Part shown: one piece after another, positions 46,197 through 55,195 of the stretch | Layout: each line of letters opens with the position of its first letter | How positions within the stretch are numbered: position 1 is the first letter of the stretch | Source of the DNA: an uncultured Paracoccaceae bacterium | GTDB taxonomy: Bacteria; Pseudomonadota; Alphaproteobacteria; Rhodobacterales; Rhodobacteraceae | Assembly: GCA_947493745.1 (NCBI GenBank) | Contig: CANLSM010000021.1 | Span: 1 to 64,000, forward strand | Length of the DNA stretch: 64,000 nt | Reading direction: 5' to 3' | Notes under the pieces: model-generated | What the model saw: the letters and a program-made list of their open reading frames with translations, nothing else | What the model was told of the DNA's origin: nothing | The model's database searches: none | Position numbers and translations under genes: made by a program

Positions 46197-46214
46197 TGTG
46201 CGAAAATCCGCACA
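46197..46214. promoter_or_regulatory. palindromic operator upstream of dctP (likely Dct regulator site)
   Basis: TGTGCG-aaaatc-CGCACA is an 18-bp inverted repeat about 180 bases before dctP and 21 bases after the regulator gene. It resembles the TGTGCGGAAATCCGCACA-type activator sites described for DctD/DctR in alphaproteobacteria. No convincing sigma-54 -24/-12 promoter was found between it and dctP. Confidence 0.6.
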
Positions 46215-46390
46215 GGGCGGTCTGCGTCGGCGATGCCCCTCACCTATGCCGATCTCTAAGTCGTGGAAAAGTCTGGAAAAACAAATTGAACGACATTGGG
46301 CTCAGTTCCCCGTGGACTGTGGGCCAGCGCAGGCTATCGTTCTTGCCAACCCGTTTCAAAAAGCTGGGTCCAACCAAGGGAGACACCTAC

Positions 46391-47392
46391 ATGAAAAGAG
46401 TACTTACGTTTGCTGCCGCAACAGCAATGGCGCTGAGCGCAACCTCTGCGTTTGCCGCCTGTGACGATGGCGAGATCGTCATCAAGTTCGCGCATGTCAC
46501 CAACACCGACAAACACCCCAAGGGGATCGCCGCGAGCCTCTTCCAGAGCCGCGTCAACGAGGAGATGAACGGCAAGGTCTGCGTGGAGGTCTTCCCGAAC
46601 TCGACGCTCTACAACGATGACCAGGTGCTTGAGGCGATGCTGCAGGGCGATGTCCAGATGGCGGCACCGTCCCTTTCCAAATTCGAGGCCTTCACCAAGG
46701 TCTTCCGCATCTTCGATCTGCCGTTCATGTTCAAGAATGTTGATACGGTTGATGCATTCCAGAATTCCGAGACCGGGCAGGCCATGAAGGCAAGCATGAC
46801 CCGTCGTGGTCTGCTCGGGCTGGAATTCTGGCACAATGGCATGAAGCAGATGTCGGCCAGCAGGCCGCTTCTTCTGCCAACTGATGCGGACGGACTGAAG
46901 TTCCGCGTGCAGGCCTCCGACGTGCTGAAGGCGCAGATGGCGGCCATTGGCGGCTCACCGCAGCCGATGGCATTCTCCGAGGTCTATGGTGCGCTGCAGA
47001 CCGGGGTCGTCGATGGTCAGGAGAACACATGGTCCAACATCTATGGCCAGAAGTTCTTCGAGGTTCAGGACGGTATCACCGAGACCAATCATGGCATCAT
47101 CGACTATATGGTCGTGACATCCGTTGAATGGTGGGAGGGGTTGGATGCGGATATCCGCGATCAACTCGCGACCATCCTCAACGAGGTCACCGTGGCGCGC
47201 AATGGCGAGTCCTTCCAGGTGAATGAGGCGGCAAAGGCCGCCATCGTTGAAGCGGGCGGTGAAGTGCGTCAGCTGACCGCCGAACAGCGTCAGGCCTGGG
47301 TCGAGGCGATGAAACCCGTCTGGTCGCAGTTCGAGGGCGATGTCGGTGCGGACAACATCGCCGCCGCGCAGGAACTGAACGCGAGCTACTGA
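46391..47392 (+). CDS. dctP: DctP, TRAP C4-dicarboxylate-binding protein
   Basis: The periplasmic receptor of the TRAP transporter for succinate, malate or fumarate. The 333-residue protein has a signal peptide ending SAFA, then IKFAHVTNTDKHPKGIAASLF, the Arg-containing LKFRVQASDVLKAQ region (the conserved substrate-binding Arg) and VYGALQTGVVDGQENTWSNIY, a hallmark of DctP. AAGGGAG precedes the ATG; longer in-frame starts lie in the operator region and are rejected. It is followed by a strong hairpin and dctQM. Confidence 0.93.
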   Translation: MKRVLTFAAATAMALSATSAFAACDDGEIVIKFAHVTNTDKHPKGIAASLFQSRVNEEMNGKVCVEVFPNSTLYNDDQVLEAMLQGDVQMAAPSLSKFEAFTKVFRIFDLPFMFKNVDTVDAFQNSETGQAMKASMTRRGLLGLEFWHNGMKQMSASRPLLLPTDADGLKFRVQASDVLKAQMAAIGGSPQPMAFSEVYGALQTGVVDGQENTWSNIYGQKFFEVQDGITETNHGIIDYMVVTSVEWWEGLDADIRDQLATILNEVTVARNGESFQVNEAAKAAIVEAGGEVRQLTAEQRQAWVEAMKPVWSQFEGDVGADNIAAAQELNASY

Positions 47393-47414
47393 TCGTGTCT
47401 TGATTGCCAGAACA

Positions 47415-47440
47415 CCACGGCCCGGCATTCCGGGCCGTGG
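47415..47440 (+). promoter_or_regulatory. intercistronic stem-loop between dctP and dctQ
   Basis: CCACGGCCCGG pairs perfectly with CCGGGCCGTGG around a catt tetraloop, 22 bases after the dctP stop and without a U-tract. Such a stem can stabilise the dctP mRNA and lower dctQM expression, giving more receptor than permease. Confidence 0.8.
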
Positions 47441-47478
47441 CTGCATTTGCCGACCACACCGGACGGGGAGGCCTGAAC

Positions 47479-48174
47479 ATGAGCGGCCACAGAAAGTACG
47501 AAGCAAAGACGGCCTTCGGCCGGGTTGTGAATGAGATCGAGGAGACGGCGATTGCCGTGATCCTGGGTCTGATGACCCTCATCACCTTCATCAATGTCGT
47601 CCTGCGCTACGGCTTCAACGAGAGCCTGATCTGGGGGCTGGAGGCGGTCAGCATCCTCTTTGCCTGGCTGGTGCTCTTCGGGGTCAGCTATTGCGTGAAG
47701 GTGACGGCTCATCTGGGTGTCGATGCGCTCACGAACCTCTTTCGCGCCCCGGGACGCAAGGTCTTCGCACTTGTCTCGGGTCTCTTGTGCATCATCTATG
47801 CATTTCTTCTGCTCAAGGGCAGCTGGGACTATTTTGCGAATTTCGCCAATCTGCCGGCAACCGAGGGGCGTTGGTTCCCGCTCGGCTTCGAGGACCGGTT
47901 CCTCAACAAGGCCTGGTACATCACCAATGACATCCCGATGCCCGACTGGCTGCGGTTTCTGGAACCGCTGATCAACGAAGGCGAGGAGTACGAAAAGCTG
48001 CCACGCGTGATTGGCTACGCGATGCTGCCCATCGGCATGGCGCTGCTGCTGTTCCGCTTCGTGCAGGCCACATGGAGAGTGTGGAAAGGCGACGCTGACA
48101 GCCTGATCGTCAGCCACGAGGCTGAGGATGCAATCGAGGAAATCGCGGCCGCACGCGGCGACAAGGGCGTATAG
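47479..48174 (+). CDS. dctQ: DctQ, TRAP small permease subunit
   Basis: A 231-residue inner-membrane protein with four hydrophobic segments and the family pattern LITFINVVLRYGFNESLIWGLEAV plus RVIGYAMLPIGMALLLFRF. The insertion between the third and fourth helices is typical of the dicarboxylate subgroup. GGGGAGG precedes the ATG at 47479. It is 4 bases ahead of dctM and forms the permease with it. Confidence 0.92.
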   Translation: MSGHRKYEAKTAFGRVVNEIEETAIAVILGLMTLITFINVVLRYGFNESLIWGLEAVSILFAWLVLFGVSYCVKVTAHLGVDALTNLFRAPGRKVFALVSGLLCIIYAFLLLKGSWDYFANFANLPATEGRWFPLGFEDRFLNKAWYITNDIPMPDWLRFLEPLINEGEEYEKLPRVIGYAMLPIGMALLLFRFVQATWRVWKGDADSLIVSHEAEDAIEEIAAARGDKGV

Positions 48175-48177
48175 ATC

Positions 48178-49563
48178 ATGGAAATCATTCTTCTCTTCGC
48201 GCTGGTGATCGGCCTCCTGATGCTCGGCGTGCCGATTGCGGTCTCGCTGGGGCTCAGCTCGACACTCTTCCTGCTCTATTTCTCCGACAGTTCACTGGCG
48301 AGCATTGCGCAATCGCTCTATCAGGCGATGTTCGGCCACTACACGCTTCTGGCGATCCCGTTCTTCATACTGGCATCGAGTTTCATGTCCACGGGAGGAG
48401 TGGCGCGACGCATCATCGACTTCTCCATTGCCTGTGTCGGGCACTTCCCCGGCGGGCTGGCGATCGCGGGGGTCTTTGCCTGTATGCTCTTTGCGGCCCT
48501 CTCGGGCTCGTCGCCCGCAACCGTGGTCGCCATCGGGTCCATCGTGATCGCGGGCATGCAGAAAGTGGGCTATTCCAAGGATTTCGCGGCCGGTGTTATC
48601 TGTAACGCGGGCACACTCGGCATCCTGATCCCGCCCTCAATCGTAATGGTGGTCTATGCGGCGGCCACGGATGTCTCCGTCGGACGCATGTTTCTGGCCG
48701 GTGTGATCCCCGGATTGCTCGCCGGGATCATGCTGATGGTCGCGATCTACGTCTATGCGGTCATGAAGGATCTGCCGAAAGGCGAATGGAAGGGCTGGGG
48801 AGAGATCTTCGAGACCGGCGCCAGAGCCGGTTGGGGCCTGTTCCTGATCGTGATCATTCTGGGTGGCATCTACGGGGGCATATTCACGCCGACCGAGGCG
48901 GCGGCGGTGGCCGCGATCTACGCGTTCCTGATTGCAAGCTTCGTCTACCGCGACATGGGGCCGTTGAAACCTGTCGAGGGGGACGAGACCGCGACACCGC
49001 TACCGCTCTACCAGAAACCCTACGCGCTGATCACGGCCTGGGTGCATAAGGACACACGCGACACGCTTTTTGAAGCGGGCAAGCTGACCATCACACTGCT
49101 TTTCATCATTGCGAACGCGCTGATCCTGAAACACGTCCTCACGGATGAGCAGATCCCGCAGGCTATCGCCGGATCGATGCTGGAGGCCGGTTTCGGAGCC
49201 GTCATGTTCCTCGTGATCGTCAATGTGATCCTGCTGATCGGCGGGCAGTTCATGGAGCCGTCGGGCCTGATCGTCATTGTAGCGCCCCTTGTCTTTCCGA
49301 TTGCCATCGAGCTGGGGATCGATCCCATTCATCTGGGCATCATCATGGTGGTGAACATGGAGATCGGGATGATCACACCGCCGGTGGGGCTCAATCTCTT
49401 CGTGACATCCGGCGTCGCGGGCATGCCCATGATGCGGGTGGTCAAGGCGGCAGCGCCGTGGCTCTGCATTCTCTTCGTCTTCCTGATCATGGTCACTTAC
49501 ATCCCGTGGCTGTCCACATACCTGCCGACCACATTCATGGGGCCCGAGATTATCGTGAGGTAG
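48178..49563 (+). CDS. dctM: DctM, TRAP large permease subunit
   Basis: The 461-residue ion-coupled permease with about 12 hydrophobic segments. It has FMSTGGVARRIIDFS, ALSGSSPATVVAIGSIV, GTLGILIPPSIVMVVYAAATDVSVG, GIFTPTEAAAVAAIYAF and TPPVGLNLFV, all typical of DctM. It works with DctP and DctQ for sodium-driven C4-dicarboxylate uptake. A stem-loop with the degenerate repeat copy E follows. Confidence 0.93.
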   Translation: MEIILLFALVIGLLMLGVPIAVSLGLSSTLFLLYFSDSSLASIAQSLYQAMFGHYTLLAIPFFILASSFMSTGGVARRIIDFSIACVGHFPGGLAIAGVFACMLFAALSGSSPATVVAIGSIVIAGMQKVGYSKDFAAGVICNAGTLGILIPPSIVMVVYAAATDVSVGRMFLAGVIPGLLAGIMLMVAIYVYAVMKDLPKGEWKGWGEIFETGARAGWGLFLIVIILGGIYGGIFTPTEAAAVAAIYAFLIASFVYRDMGPLKPVEGDETATPLPLYQKPYALITAWVHKDTRDTLFEAGKLTITLLFIIANALILKHVLTDEQIPQAIAGSMLEAGFGAVMFLVIVNVILLIGGQFMEPSGLIVIVAPLVFPIAIELGIDPIHLGIIMVVNMEIGMITPPVGLNLFVTSGVAGMPMMRVVKAAAPWLCILFVFLIMVTYIPWLSTYLPTTFMGPEIIVR

Positions 49564-49600
49564 CGGGTTGGGGCCAGGCGGTGAGGTCGGCTGACAGAGT

Positions 49601-49640
49601 GGGGAAGGAGCGCCGGGGGATATCTCCAGGCTCTTTCCCC
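49601..49640 (+). terminator. stem-loop after dctM with degenerate copy of the dispersed repeat
   Basis: GGGGAAGGAG (49601-49610) pairs with CTCTTTCCCC (49631-49640) at nine of ten positions. The loop holds cgccgggggatatct, similar to the core of the dispersed repeat, and ctcttgggtc just after it resembles the inverted repeat tail. It lies between dctM and gpt, which converge here. Confidence 0.5.
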
Positions 49641-49674
49641 ATTCTCTTGGGTCGGCGACGGTGCTTGGGGAGGC

Positions 49675-50190
49675 TCAGTTGCCGCGATAGGGCTCCACAT
49701 ACTGCAAGGCCATGTCCCATGGGAAAAAGATCCAGGTGTCCTGGCTGACCTCGGTGATGAACGTATCGACCATCGCACGCCCCTTGGGCTTGGCGTAGAC
49801 GGTCGCAAAATGGGCCTTGGGATAAAGTTCGCGAACCAGTTCAAGGGTCCGGCCGCTGTCCACGAGATCGTCGATGATCAGAATGCCGGTCCCGTCGCCC
49901 ATCATCTCCTTGTCTGGGGATTTCAGCACCATTGCGGCGGATTGCAACTGGTGGTCATACGACTTCACCGAGATCGTATCGACCTTTCGGATATCAAGCT
50001 CGCGCGCGACGATCATGGCCGGCGCCATGCCCCCGCGCGTGATCGCGACAATCGCTTTCCAGGCGCCATTGTCCGGCCCCTGTCCATCCAGACGCCAGGC
50101 AAGTGCCCGGCTGTCGCGATGGATCTGGTCCCAGGATATGTGAAATCCCTTTTCGTGGGGCAGGCGGGCGTCCGGTGTTTTTCCCATCAC
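49675..50190 (-). CDS. gpt: xanthine-guanine phosphoribosyltransferase
   Basis: Salvages guanine and xanthine to nucleotides using PRPP. The 171-residue protein has [22 protein letters not shown] and the PRPP loop [22 protein letters not shown], plus [10 protein letters not shown] and DTWIFFPWD, as in Gpt. Its start overlaps the fabI stop (ATGA). Guanine versus hypoxanthine preference is inferred from similarity to Gpt. Confidence 0.9.
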   Translation of the reverse strand: MMGKTPDARLPHEKGFHISWDQIHRDSRALAWRLDGQGPDNGAWKAIVAITRGGMAPAMIVARELDIRKVDTISVKSYDHQLQSAAMVLKSPDKEMMGDGTGILIIDDLVDSGRTLELVRELYPKAHFATVYAKPKGRAMVDTFITEVSQDTWIFFPWDMALQYVEPYRGN

Positions 50191-51005
50191 TTACGCCCCG
50201 TGACCACATCGATATCGGGCGCGTCCTCGGCCTTCATGCCAACCACATGGTAGCCCGCATCGACGTGATGGGTCTCTCCCGTCACACCGCTTGAGAGGTC
50301 CGAGAGCAGGTAGAGCGCCGATTTGCCGACATCTTCCTGTGTTACGTTGCGCCTCAGCGGCGAGTTCAGTTCGTTCCATTTCATGATGTAGCGGAAATCA
50401 CCGATGCCAGATGCCGCAAGCGTCTTGATCGGCCCGGCAGAGAGCGCATTGACCCGGATGTTCTTCGGCCCCAGATCCATCGCCATGTATTTGACCGAAA
50501 CCTCCAGACCTGCCTTGGCGATACCCATGACATTGTAATGGGGCATGACCTTTTCAGCGCCGTAATAGGTCAGCGTCAGCAGCGAGCCGCCGTCAGGCAT
50601 CATCTTTTCCGCCCGCTGGGCAACGGCGGTGAACGAGTAGACGGAGATATTCATCGTCATCTCGAAATTCGCCGCCGTGGTGTCCACGTAGCGGCCCCGA
50701 AGCTCGTTCTTGTCCGAAAATCCGATGGCGTGGACCACAAAATCGAGGTTGCCCCATTTGTCCTTCAGCGTATCGAAGACCGCATCCATGGAAGCGTCAT
50801 CGGTCACATCGCATGGCAGGACGATATCGGAATCCAGACTTTCCGCGAGCGGCCGCACCCGTTTGCCAAGCGCGTCCCCCTGATAGGTAAACGCAAGCTC
50901 GGCGCCTTGCGCGGCACAGGCCTGTGCGATTCCCCAGGCAATTGATTTGTCGTTTGCAACGCCCATGATCAGACCGCGTTTGCCGGTCATCAACCCGTTT
51001 GACAT
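50187..51005 (-). CDS. fabI: FabI, enoyl-ACP reductase
   Basis: Reduces enoyl-ACP with NADH in each round of fatty acid elongation. The 272-residue SDR has [21 protein letters not shown], the FabI active-site Tyr and Lys in [29 protein letters not shown], and [18 protein letters not shown]. It is upstream of gpt in a two-gene operon and divergent from pdxH. Confidence 0.95.
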   Translation of the reverse strand: MSNGLMTGKRGLIMGVANDKSIAWGIAQACAAQGAELAFTYQGDALGKRVRPLAESLDSDIVLPCDVTDDASMDAVFDTLKDKWGNLDFVVHAIGFSDKNELRGRYVDTTAANFEMTMNISVYSFTAVAQRAEKMMPDGGSLLTLTYYGAEKVMPHYNVMGIAKAGLEVSVKYMAMDLGPKNIRVNALSAGPIKTLAASGIGDFRYIMKWNELNSPLRRNVTQEDVGKSALYLLSDLSSGVTGETHHVDAGYHVVGMKAEDAPDIDVVTGRK

Positions 51006-51137
51006 GCCCCTCAGCCTTTTTATCTATTGATCTGACTTTGATTTCATTTGTCTATGCCAATCGGCCCGGCTCATCAAGTTGGCTTGGCTCAAGGTCACGG
51101 CGGCAATCACCATGGCACCAGAAAAAGGCGGAACAAG

Positions 51138-51752
51138 ATGACAGAGGGCGTGAGGCGTACCGGAATCTTCGCCGGAGAGGATCCCTTCCAGATCGCGCGA
51201 AGCTGGCTGGCCGAGGCGGAAGAGAGCGAGCCGAATGATCCCAATGCCATCGCGCTCTCGACTGTCGATCAGGACGGGTTGCCGAATGTCCGCATGGTGC
51301 TTCTGAAGGATATCGAGGCCGATGCCTTTGTCTTCTACACCAACTACGGAAGCCGGAAGGCCGTAGAGATCGAAGGGGCGGGCAAGGCGGCTTTTGTCGC
51401 GCACTGGAAATCACTGAGGCGCCAAATTCGGGTCCGGGGTCTGGTGAGCCGGGAGGACGGGACGCAGGCGGATGCCTATTTCGCGTCCCGCTCGCTCAAA
51501 AGCAGGCTGGGGGCCTGGGCATCGAAACAATCCCAACCCCTTTCAAGCCGCGCATCCCTGATTGCCGAGGTCGCCAGGATCACAGCGACGAAGGGCACAA
51601 ACCCGCCGCGGCCACCGTTCTGGGGCGGTTTCCGGATCGCCCCTGTCGAGATCGAGTTCTGGGCAGACGGAGAGCATCGTCTGCATGATCGGTTTCGCTG
51701 GCGCAGGGCAGGGCCGGGTGATCCCTGGGAGATTGCCCGACTGAACCCTTGA
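51138..51752 (+). CDS. pdxH: PdxH, pyridoxamine 5'-phosphate oxidase
   Basis: Makes pyridoxal 5'-phosphate using FMN and oxygen. The 204-residue protein has [51 protein letters not shown] and the C-terminal [17 protein letters not shown] ... WEIARLNP that closes the active site. The ATG at 51138 begins the family N-terminus; the open frame upstream would add about 30 residues without support. Confidence 0.95.
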   Translation: MTEGVRRTGIFAGEDPFQIARSWLAEAEESEPNDPNAIALSTVDQDGLPNVRMVLLKDIEADAFVFYTNYGSRKAVEIEGAGKAAFVAHWKSLRRQIRVRGLVSREDGTQADAYFASRSLKSRLGAWASKQSQPLSSRASLIAEVARITATKGTNPPRPPFWGGFRIAPVEIEFWADGEHRLHDRFRWRRAGPGDPWEIARLNP

Positions 51753-51803
51753 GTTCGGGCGTGCCGGGTGCCTAAGTGGCGCGGAAGCCATCAGGAGAAT
51801 ACG

Positions 51804-52541
51804 ATGAGTGATGCGCGCAAGACACTGCTGCTAACCGGGGCCAGTCGAGGTATCGGCCACGCCACGGTGCAGAAATTCTCAAGTGAAGGATGGCGTGTGC
51901 TGACCTGCTCGCGCCACGCATTTCCCGAGAACTGTCCATGGGAGGCTGGCGAGGAGGACCACATTCAGGTCGATCTCGCCGATCCCAACACCACCATCGA
52001 GGCAATCGCCGAGATCAAGAAACGCCTGAGGAACGGTCGGTTGGAGGCGCTCGTGAACAATGCCGGAGTGTCGCCTAAGGCCGAAGACGGCGGACGCCTG
52101 AACACGCTGACCACCGACCTGCGCAGCTGGGGTCATGTCTTCCATGTGAATTTCTTTGCGTCCGTCATTCTGGCACGTGGCCTGAAGGACGAATTGGCTG
52201 CTGCAGAGGGCGCAATCGTGAATGTGACGTCCATCGCCGGTGCCCGTGTTCATCCCTTTGCGGGTGCGGCATATTCAACCTCGAAGGCAGCGCTTGCGGC
52301 GCTGACACGCGAGATGGCCTTCGATTTCGGACCGTTGGGTGTTCGGGTCAACGCGATTGCACCTGGCGAGATAGAGACCGATATCCTGAGTGCTGGGACC
52401 GAAAAACTGATTGAAAACATACCTTTGAGGCGCCTTGGTCTGCCCGATGAGGTCGCCGACACGATCTTTTTTCTGTGTGGAAACGACGCCAAATACGTGT
52501 CTGGTGTTGAAATCGAGATCAATGGCGGGCAACATGTGTGA
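51804..52541 (+). CDS. short-chain dehydrogenase/reductase, substrate unknown
   Basis: A 245-residue SDR with the NAD(P)-binding LLLTGASRGIGHATVQ, NNAG in the middle, the Ser-Tyr-Lys triad in VTSIAGARVHPFAGAAYSTSKAALAAL, and RVNAIAPGEIETDIL. GGAG precedes the ATG. It stands alone after pdxH, about 50 bases downstream. The motifs do not identify a substrate. Confidence 0.9.
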   Translation: MSDARKTLLLTGASRGIGHATVQKFSSEGWRVLTCSRHAFPENCPWEAGEEDHIQVDLADPNTTIEAIAEIKKRLRNGRLEALVNNAGVSPKAEDGGRLNTLTTDLRSWGHVFHVNFFASVILARGLKDELAAAEGAIVNVTSIAGARVHPFAGAAYSTSKAALAALTREMAFDFGPLGVRVNAIAPGEIETDILSAGTEKLIENIPLRRLGLPDEVADTIFFLCGNDAKYVSGVEIEINGGQHV

Positions 52542-52845
52542 GCAGGCGGCATTCTTGTCGGCGGCAGACCGTCTCATGGAGAAAGAAAGCAGTTGAATTA
52601 CCGTACCGGAGCGTGCAGAGGTGATTTAGTAGGTTGAGGGCAAAGAATGAGGGTGCCATAGGCAGCTTCGTGCCATAACCTCGGTTTTCCAGGTGAGTGC
52701 GGTTTGCTTACTAATTTAGTCATGTTAGACGACGGTCAGGAATTGACCTCTGCATGACGACGGATGCTGAGTGAGTAAGAAGGTTTCTGTAAGTTCGATG
52801 GCTTGGGGCATCCATCGATCCGTAGACGGTACGGTGAGGGATCAG
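52542..52845. other. gene-free stretch ahead of the cold-shock gene
   Basis: About 300 bases between the SDR and the double cold-shock gene. No protein-like ORF with a plausible start was found. The 3' part is probably the long leader typical of cold-shock mRNAs. The repeated ggtgccat/gtgccat words near 52655-52675 are too short to interpret. Confidence 0.5.
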
Positions 52846-53394
52846 ATGGCGAACAATTGTGCAGGGCTAGAGTTGTACATGATAAAAGGGCATGTGAAGT
52901 GGTTCGACTCCACAAAGGGTTACGGCTTCGTAGTCGTAGATGATGGTCAGGGCGACGTGCTGCTGCATGCAAATGTCCTGAGAAATTTCGGACGAAGTTC
53001 GGTTGCCGAAGGCGCCGAGATCACAATGGATGTGCAGGGCACTGATCGCGGTCGTCAGGCCGTCGAAATCCATGACATATCGGCTCAGACACCTGAAGAG
53101 GTGGACTATAGCGAGCCGCTGCAGTCGTTGCTGAAGGCGAAGAACAATTCTCCGCTGGAACCGGCGCGCGTCAAATGGTTCGACAAGGCCAAGGGTTTTG
53201 GTTTTGTGAATGTGTTTGGCAGTTCGGATGACGTATTTGTCCATATGGAGATCTTGCGTCTTTATGGCCTCTCGGATCTGCTTCCGGGTGAGGCTGTGGT
53301 CGTGCGAAAGCAGGAAGGGCCGCGGGGACAGATGGCGTCCGAGGTGCGGTCCTGGGATTATGCGGTGATGGCGGCGACCCAGACGCCTGAGTAG
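52846..53394 (+). CDS. double cold-shock-domain protein
   Basis: The 182-residue nucleic-acid-binding protein has two cold-shock domains. The first, from about residue 14, has GHVKWFDSTKGYGFVVVDD and DVLLHANVL. The second, from about 105, has ARVKWFDKAKGFGFVN and DVFVHMEIL. The RNP1-like KGYGFV/KGFGFV and RNP2-like motifs are present in both. Two-domain versions are typical of alphaproteobacteria. The ATG at 52846 has GAGGGA upstream; an in-frame upstream extension to 52771 is possible but not domain-like. Confidence 0.9.
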   Translation: MANNCAGLELYMIKGHVKWFDSTKGYGFVVVDDGQGDVLLHANVLRNFGRSSVAEGAEITMDVQGTDRGRQAVEIHDISAQTPEEVDYSEPLQSLLKAKNNSPLEPARVKWFDKAKGFGFVNVFGSSDDVFVHMEILRLYGLSDLLPGEAVVVRKQEGPRGQMASEVRSWDYAVMAATQTPE

Positions 53395-53401
53395 TCCGCG
53401 C

Positions 53402-53878
53402 ATGAAGTCCATTATTTCAATGGCTTGGGCGATGATCTTTTTTGGATCATCGCCTTTTGCCGCTTGCGCCCCCGATGCGGTGGAGTTGCGACAGGGAGAT
53501 CTGTCGGTCCGCTTCACCGTCGAGGTGGCCGATACCCATGATGAGCGTGCAAGAGGCCTGATGTTCCGCGAAACCATGCCGCGGTTCTCCGGCATGTTGT
53601 TCGTTTATGAGGATGCGCAGCCGGTCAGTTTCTGGATGAAGAATACGCTGATACCGCTTGATATGCTGTTTCTGGACGATCGGGGCGTGGTGCAAAGCAT
53701 CGCTCGCGAGGCCGTTCCGCATGATCTGACGCCGATTTTCGGAGGTCAGGAAATCTTGCAGGTGTTGGAGATCAACGGTGGCCTGGCTGATCAGCTGGGG
53801 CTGGATGTCGGGGCCGAACTGCGCCACCCCTCACTTGACCAGAGCCGTGCGGCCTGGCCATGTGAAGCGCCGGGATGA
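53402..53878 (+). CDS. DUF192 exported protein
   Basis: The 158-residue protein has an N-terminal signal with a possible lipobox (SSPFAAC). The DUF192 domain carries [50 protein letters not shown] and [17 protein letters not shown]. The family is common next to cold-shock genes in alphaproteobacteria, but its function is not known. It follows the cold-shock gene by 7 bases and precedes tRNA-Pro. Confidence 0.88.
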   Translation: MKSIISMAWAMIFFGSSPFAACAPDAVELRQGDLSVRFTVEVADTHDERARGLMFRETMPRFSGMLFVYEDAQPVSFWMKNTLIPLDMLFLDDRGVVQSIAREAVPHDLTPIFGGQEILQVLEINGGLADQLGLDVGAELRHPSLDQSRAAWPCEAPG

Positions 53879-53931
53879 TTTCGGCCTTTTCATCCTGATG
53901 CACCTGATATAGAGCACGCATCAGATACAGT

Positions 53932-54008
53932 CGGGGCGTGGCGCAGCCTGGTAGCGCGACGGTTTTGGGTACCGTAGGTCGTGAGTTCGAATCTCGCCGC
54001 CCCGACCA
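53932..54008 (+). tRNA. tRNA-Pro (TGG)
   Basis: A complete cloverleaf with a 7-bp acceptor (cggggcg with cgccccg), a 5-bp anticodon stem (acggt/accgt), anticodon TGG at 53966-53968, T arm with gttcgaat, discriminator A and encoded CCA at 54006-54008. An integrase remnant runs into its 3' end from the other strand. Confidence 0.97.
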
Positions 54009-54196
54009 ACACTTGGCATATTTCCCAACCTCTTGGTTTGCAGCTTTTGCTCTCGAAGCGTCGCCCACTTCTCCGCCAACCCGTTTGTCATGTCGGGATG
54101 AAGACGAACATATTTCTCGACTACATCGGTCGCGTGTTTGATCGACCAACTCATATGAGTGGCGATCTCACCCCCGGTTTGCCCAGATGATGGCGG
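54009..54196 (-). pseudogene. C-terminal remnant of a tyrosine recombinase (integrase) at tRNA-Pro
   Basis: On the minus strand the frame reads [19 protein letters not shown] then [19 protein letters not shown]. This matches the C-terminal box of phage and island integrases, with the nucleophile Tyr in VEKYVRL. The conserved upstream domains are absent. Its 3' end abuts the tRNA 3' end, the usual position of an attachment site. It marks a lost or decayed element inserted at tRNA-Pro. Confidence 0.6.
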
Positions 54197-54793
54197 ATTT
54201 GGTCGCGGAGCACGGCGAAGCGTTCAAAGACAGGGACTGGGCGGTAGATATCGACATAGAGCGAACCAAGGCGTTCAGGGAGGATGTTCTTGAACGAGGC
54301 CCAGAAGTGTCGCCTCAGAGTTAGCCCCGCCGCATTTTTGTTGGACGGACGGCGTTAGCTTGCAACTAATGGGCGTTTCCGCGCTTCGTCTGCTAGCAAT
54401 AATTCTGCTGCTGATATGTGTCGCTGCGATCTGTGTGCAGGCCTCGGACCTACGTGATCCGGTCATTTCAGGTCTTTGCTCGCCAAGGCCGGGAGCCGCG
54501 CGACTGGCCGACTTTGCTCCGCCCCAATGGTAGAATCTTACGCCGCCGTTGACAGGCCCCATTTCAGTTGCCCAACTGGATGTTGACGCGGTTGAACGGG
54601 ATGACGGCCCTGGTGTGGGATATTTATAAGCGATTGTCTTGGCGTGGCAGTTTTCCAACTTTGAATGGCCAAGTGCCGACCACGAACAGACGCGTTTCAA
54701 GAGAGCGAACCCTGCCCAACTTTCATGTCTGGAAGTGCGGCAGGAGCACCGCTAGGCTACCCGGTGAACTTAATGTGCAAGGACCCACAGCCG
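54197..54793. other. decayed DNA after the integrase remnant, no intact gene seen
   Basis: About 600 bases. A minus-strand frame at about 54200-54320 reads like protein (SFKNILPERLGSLYVDIY, VFERFAVLRDQIRHHLG), but it is open only briefly and shares no frame with the integrase remnant. A plus-strand 54-codon ORF at 54369-54533 has a signal-like start but ends in Pro-rich text without a ribosome-binding site. The rest shows no coding pattern. The stretch looks like a degraded insertion. Confidence 0.5.
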
Positions 54794-55195
54794 ATGATCC
54801 TCCATCCTGCCGGAACCCGTCCCACGATCACGGCTGATCCGGCCTATTTCGCCGGTCTGGTCCGTATCAACCCGATCATCGTCGCGCCCGAGCCTGCGAG
54901 CCTTCGTGCGCTGGAGGTCATGTTCTCGCCTGGCGGGCGGACGAACTGGCACTCGCATCCCAGGGGGCAGACGCTTTTCGTCACCCATGGAGAGGGGCGG
55001 TTTCAGACCCGCGGCGAAAAAGTGCAGGCGATCCGGACAGGTGACACGATCTTCATTCCGCCCGGCGAAGAGCACTGGCACGGGGCCGCGCCGGAACATT
55101 CCATGACCCATATCGCAATGCAGGAGGAGCCAGGCGGTGAGGTTACGGTCTGGCTCGAATCGGTCAATGAAGCCGACTACGGGGCGGCGCCATGA
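54794..55195 (+). CDS. small cupin-domain protein
   Basis: The 133-residue protein is a single cupin beta-barrel with the metal-binding motif 1 in FSPGGRTNWHSHPRGQTLFVTHGEG (His, His) and motif 2 in IFIPPGEEHWHGAAPEHSM. Such cupins often act as carboxymuconolactone decarboxylase-like or quercetinase-like enzymes, or as sensors. The ATG at 54794 begins the fold; longer upstream reading enters decayed DNA. It overlaps the acyl-CoA dehydrogenase gene (ATGA), which ties it to the same operon. Confidence 0.85.
   Translation: MILHPAGTRPTITADPAYFAGLVRINPIIVAPEPASLRALEVMFSPGGRTNWHSHPRGQTLFVTHGEGRFQTRGEKVQAIRTGDTIFIPPGEEHWHGAAPEHSMTHIAMQEEPGGEVTVWLESVNEADYGAAP

Noticed and set aside
46215-46390. Sigma-54 promoter of dctP
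   Set aside because: No TGGC-N8-TGC-like pair with proper spacing was seen; the regulator also lacks the required AAA+ domain.
53921-54008. Minus-strand ORF running across tRNA-Pro (text containing GGEIRTHDL)
   Set aside because: This text is the well-known antisense translation of a tRNA and is not a protein; only the part beyond 54008 was kept as an integrase remnant.
54369-54533. 54-codon ORF with a signal-like start (LLAIILLLICVAAICVQA)
   Set aside because: No ribosome-binding site, Pro/Arg-rich remainder and decayed surroundings; likely chance.
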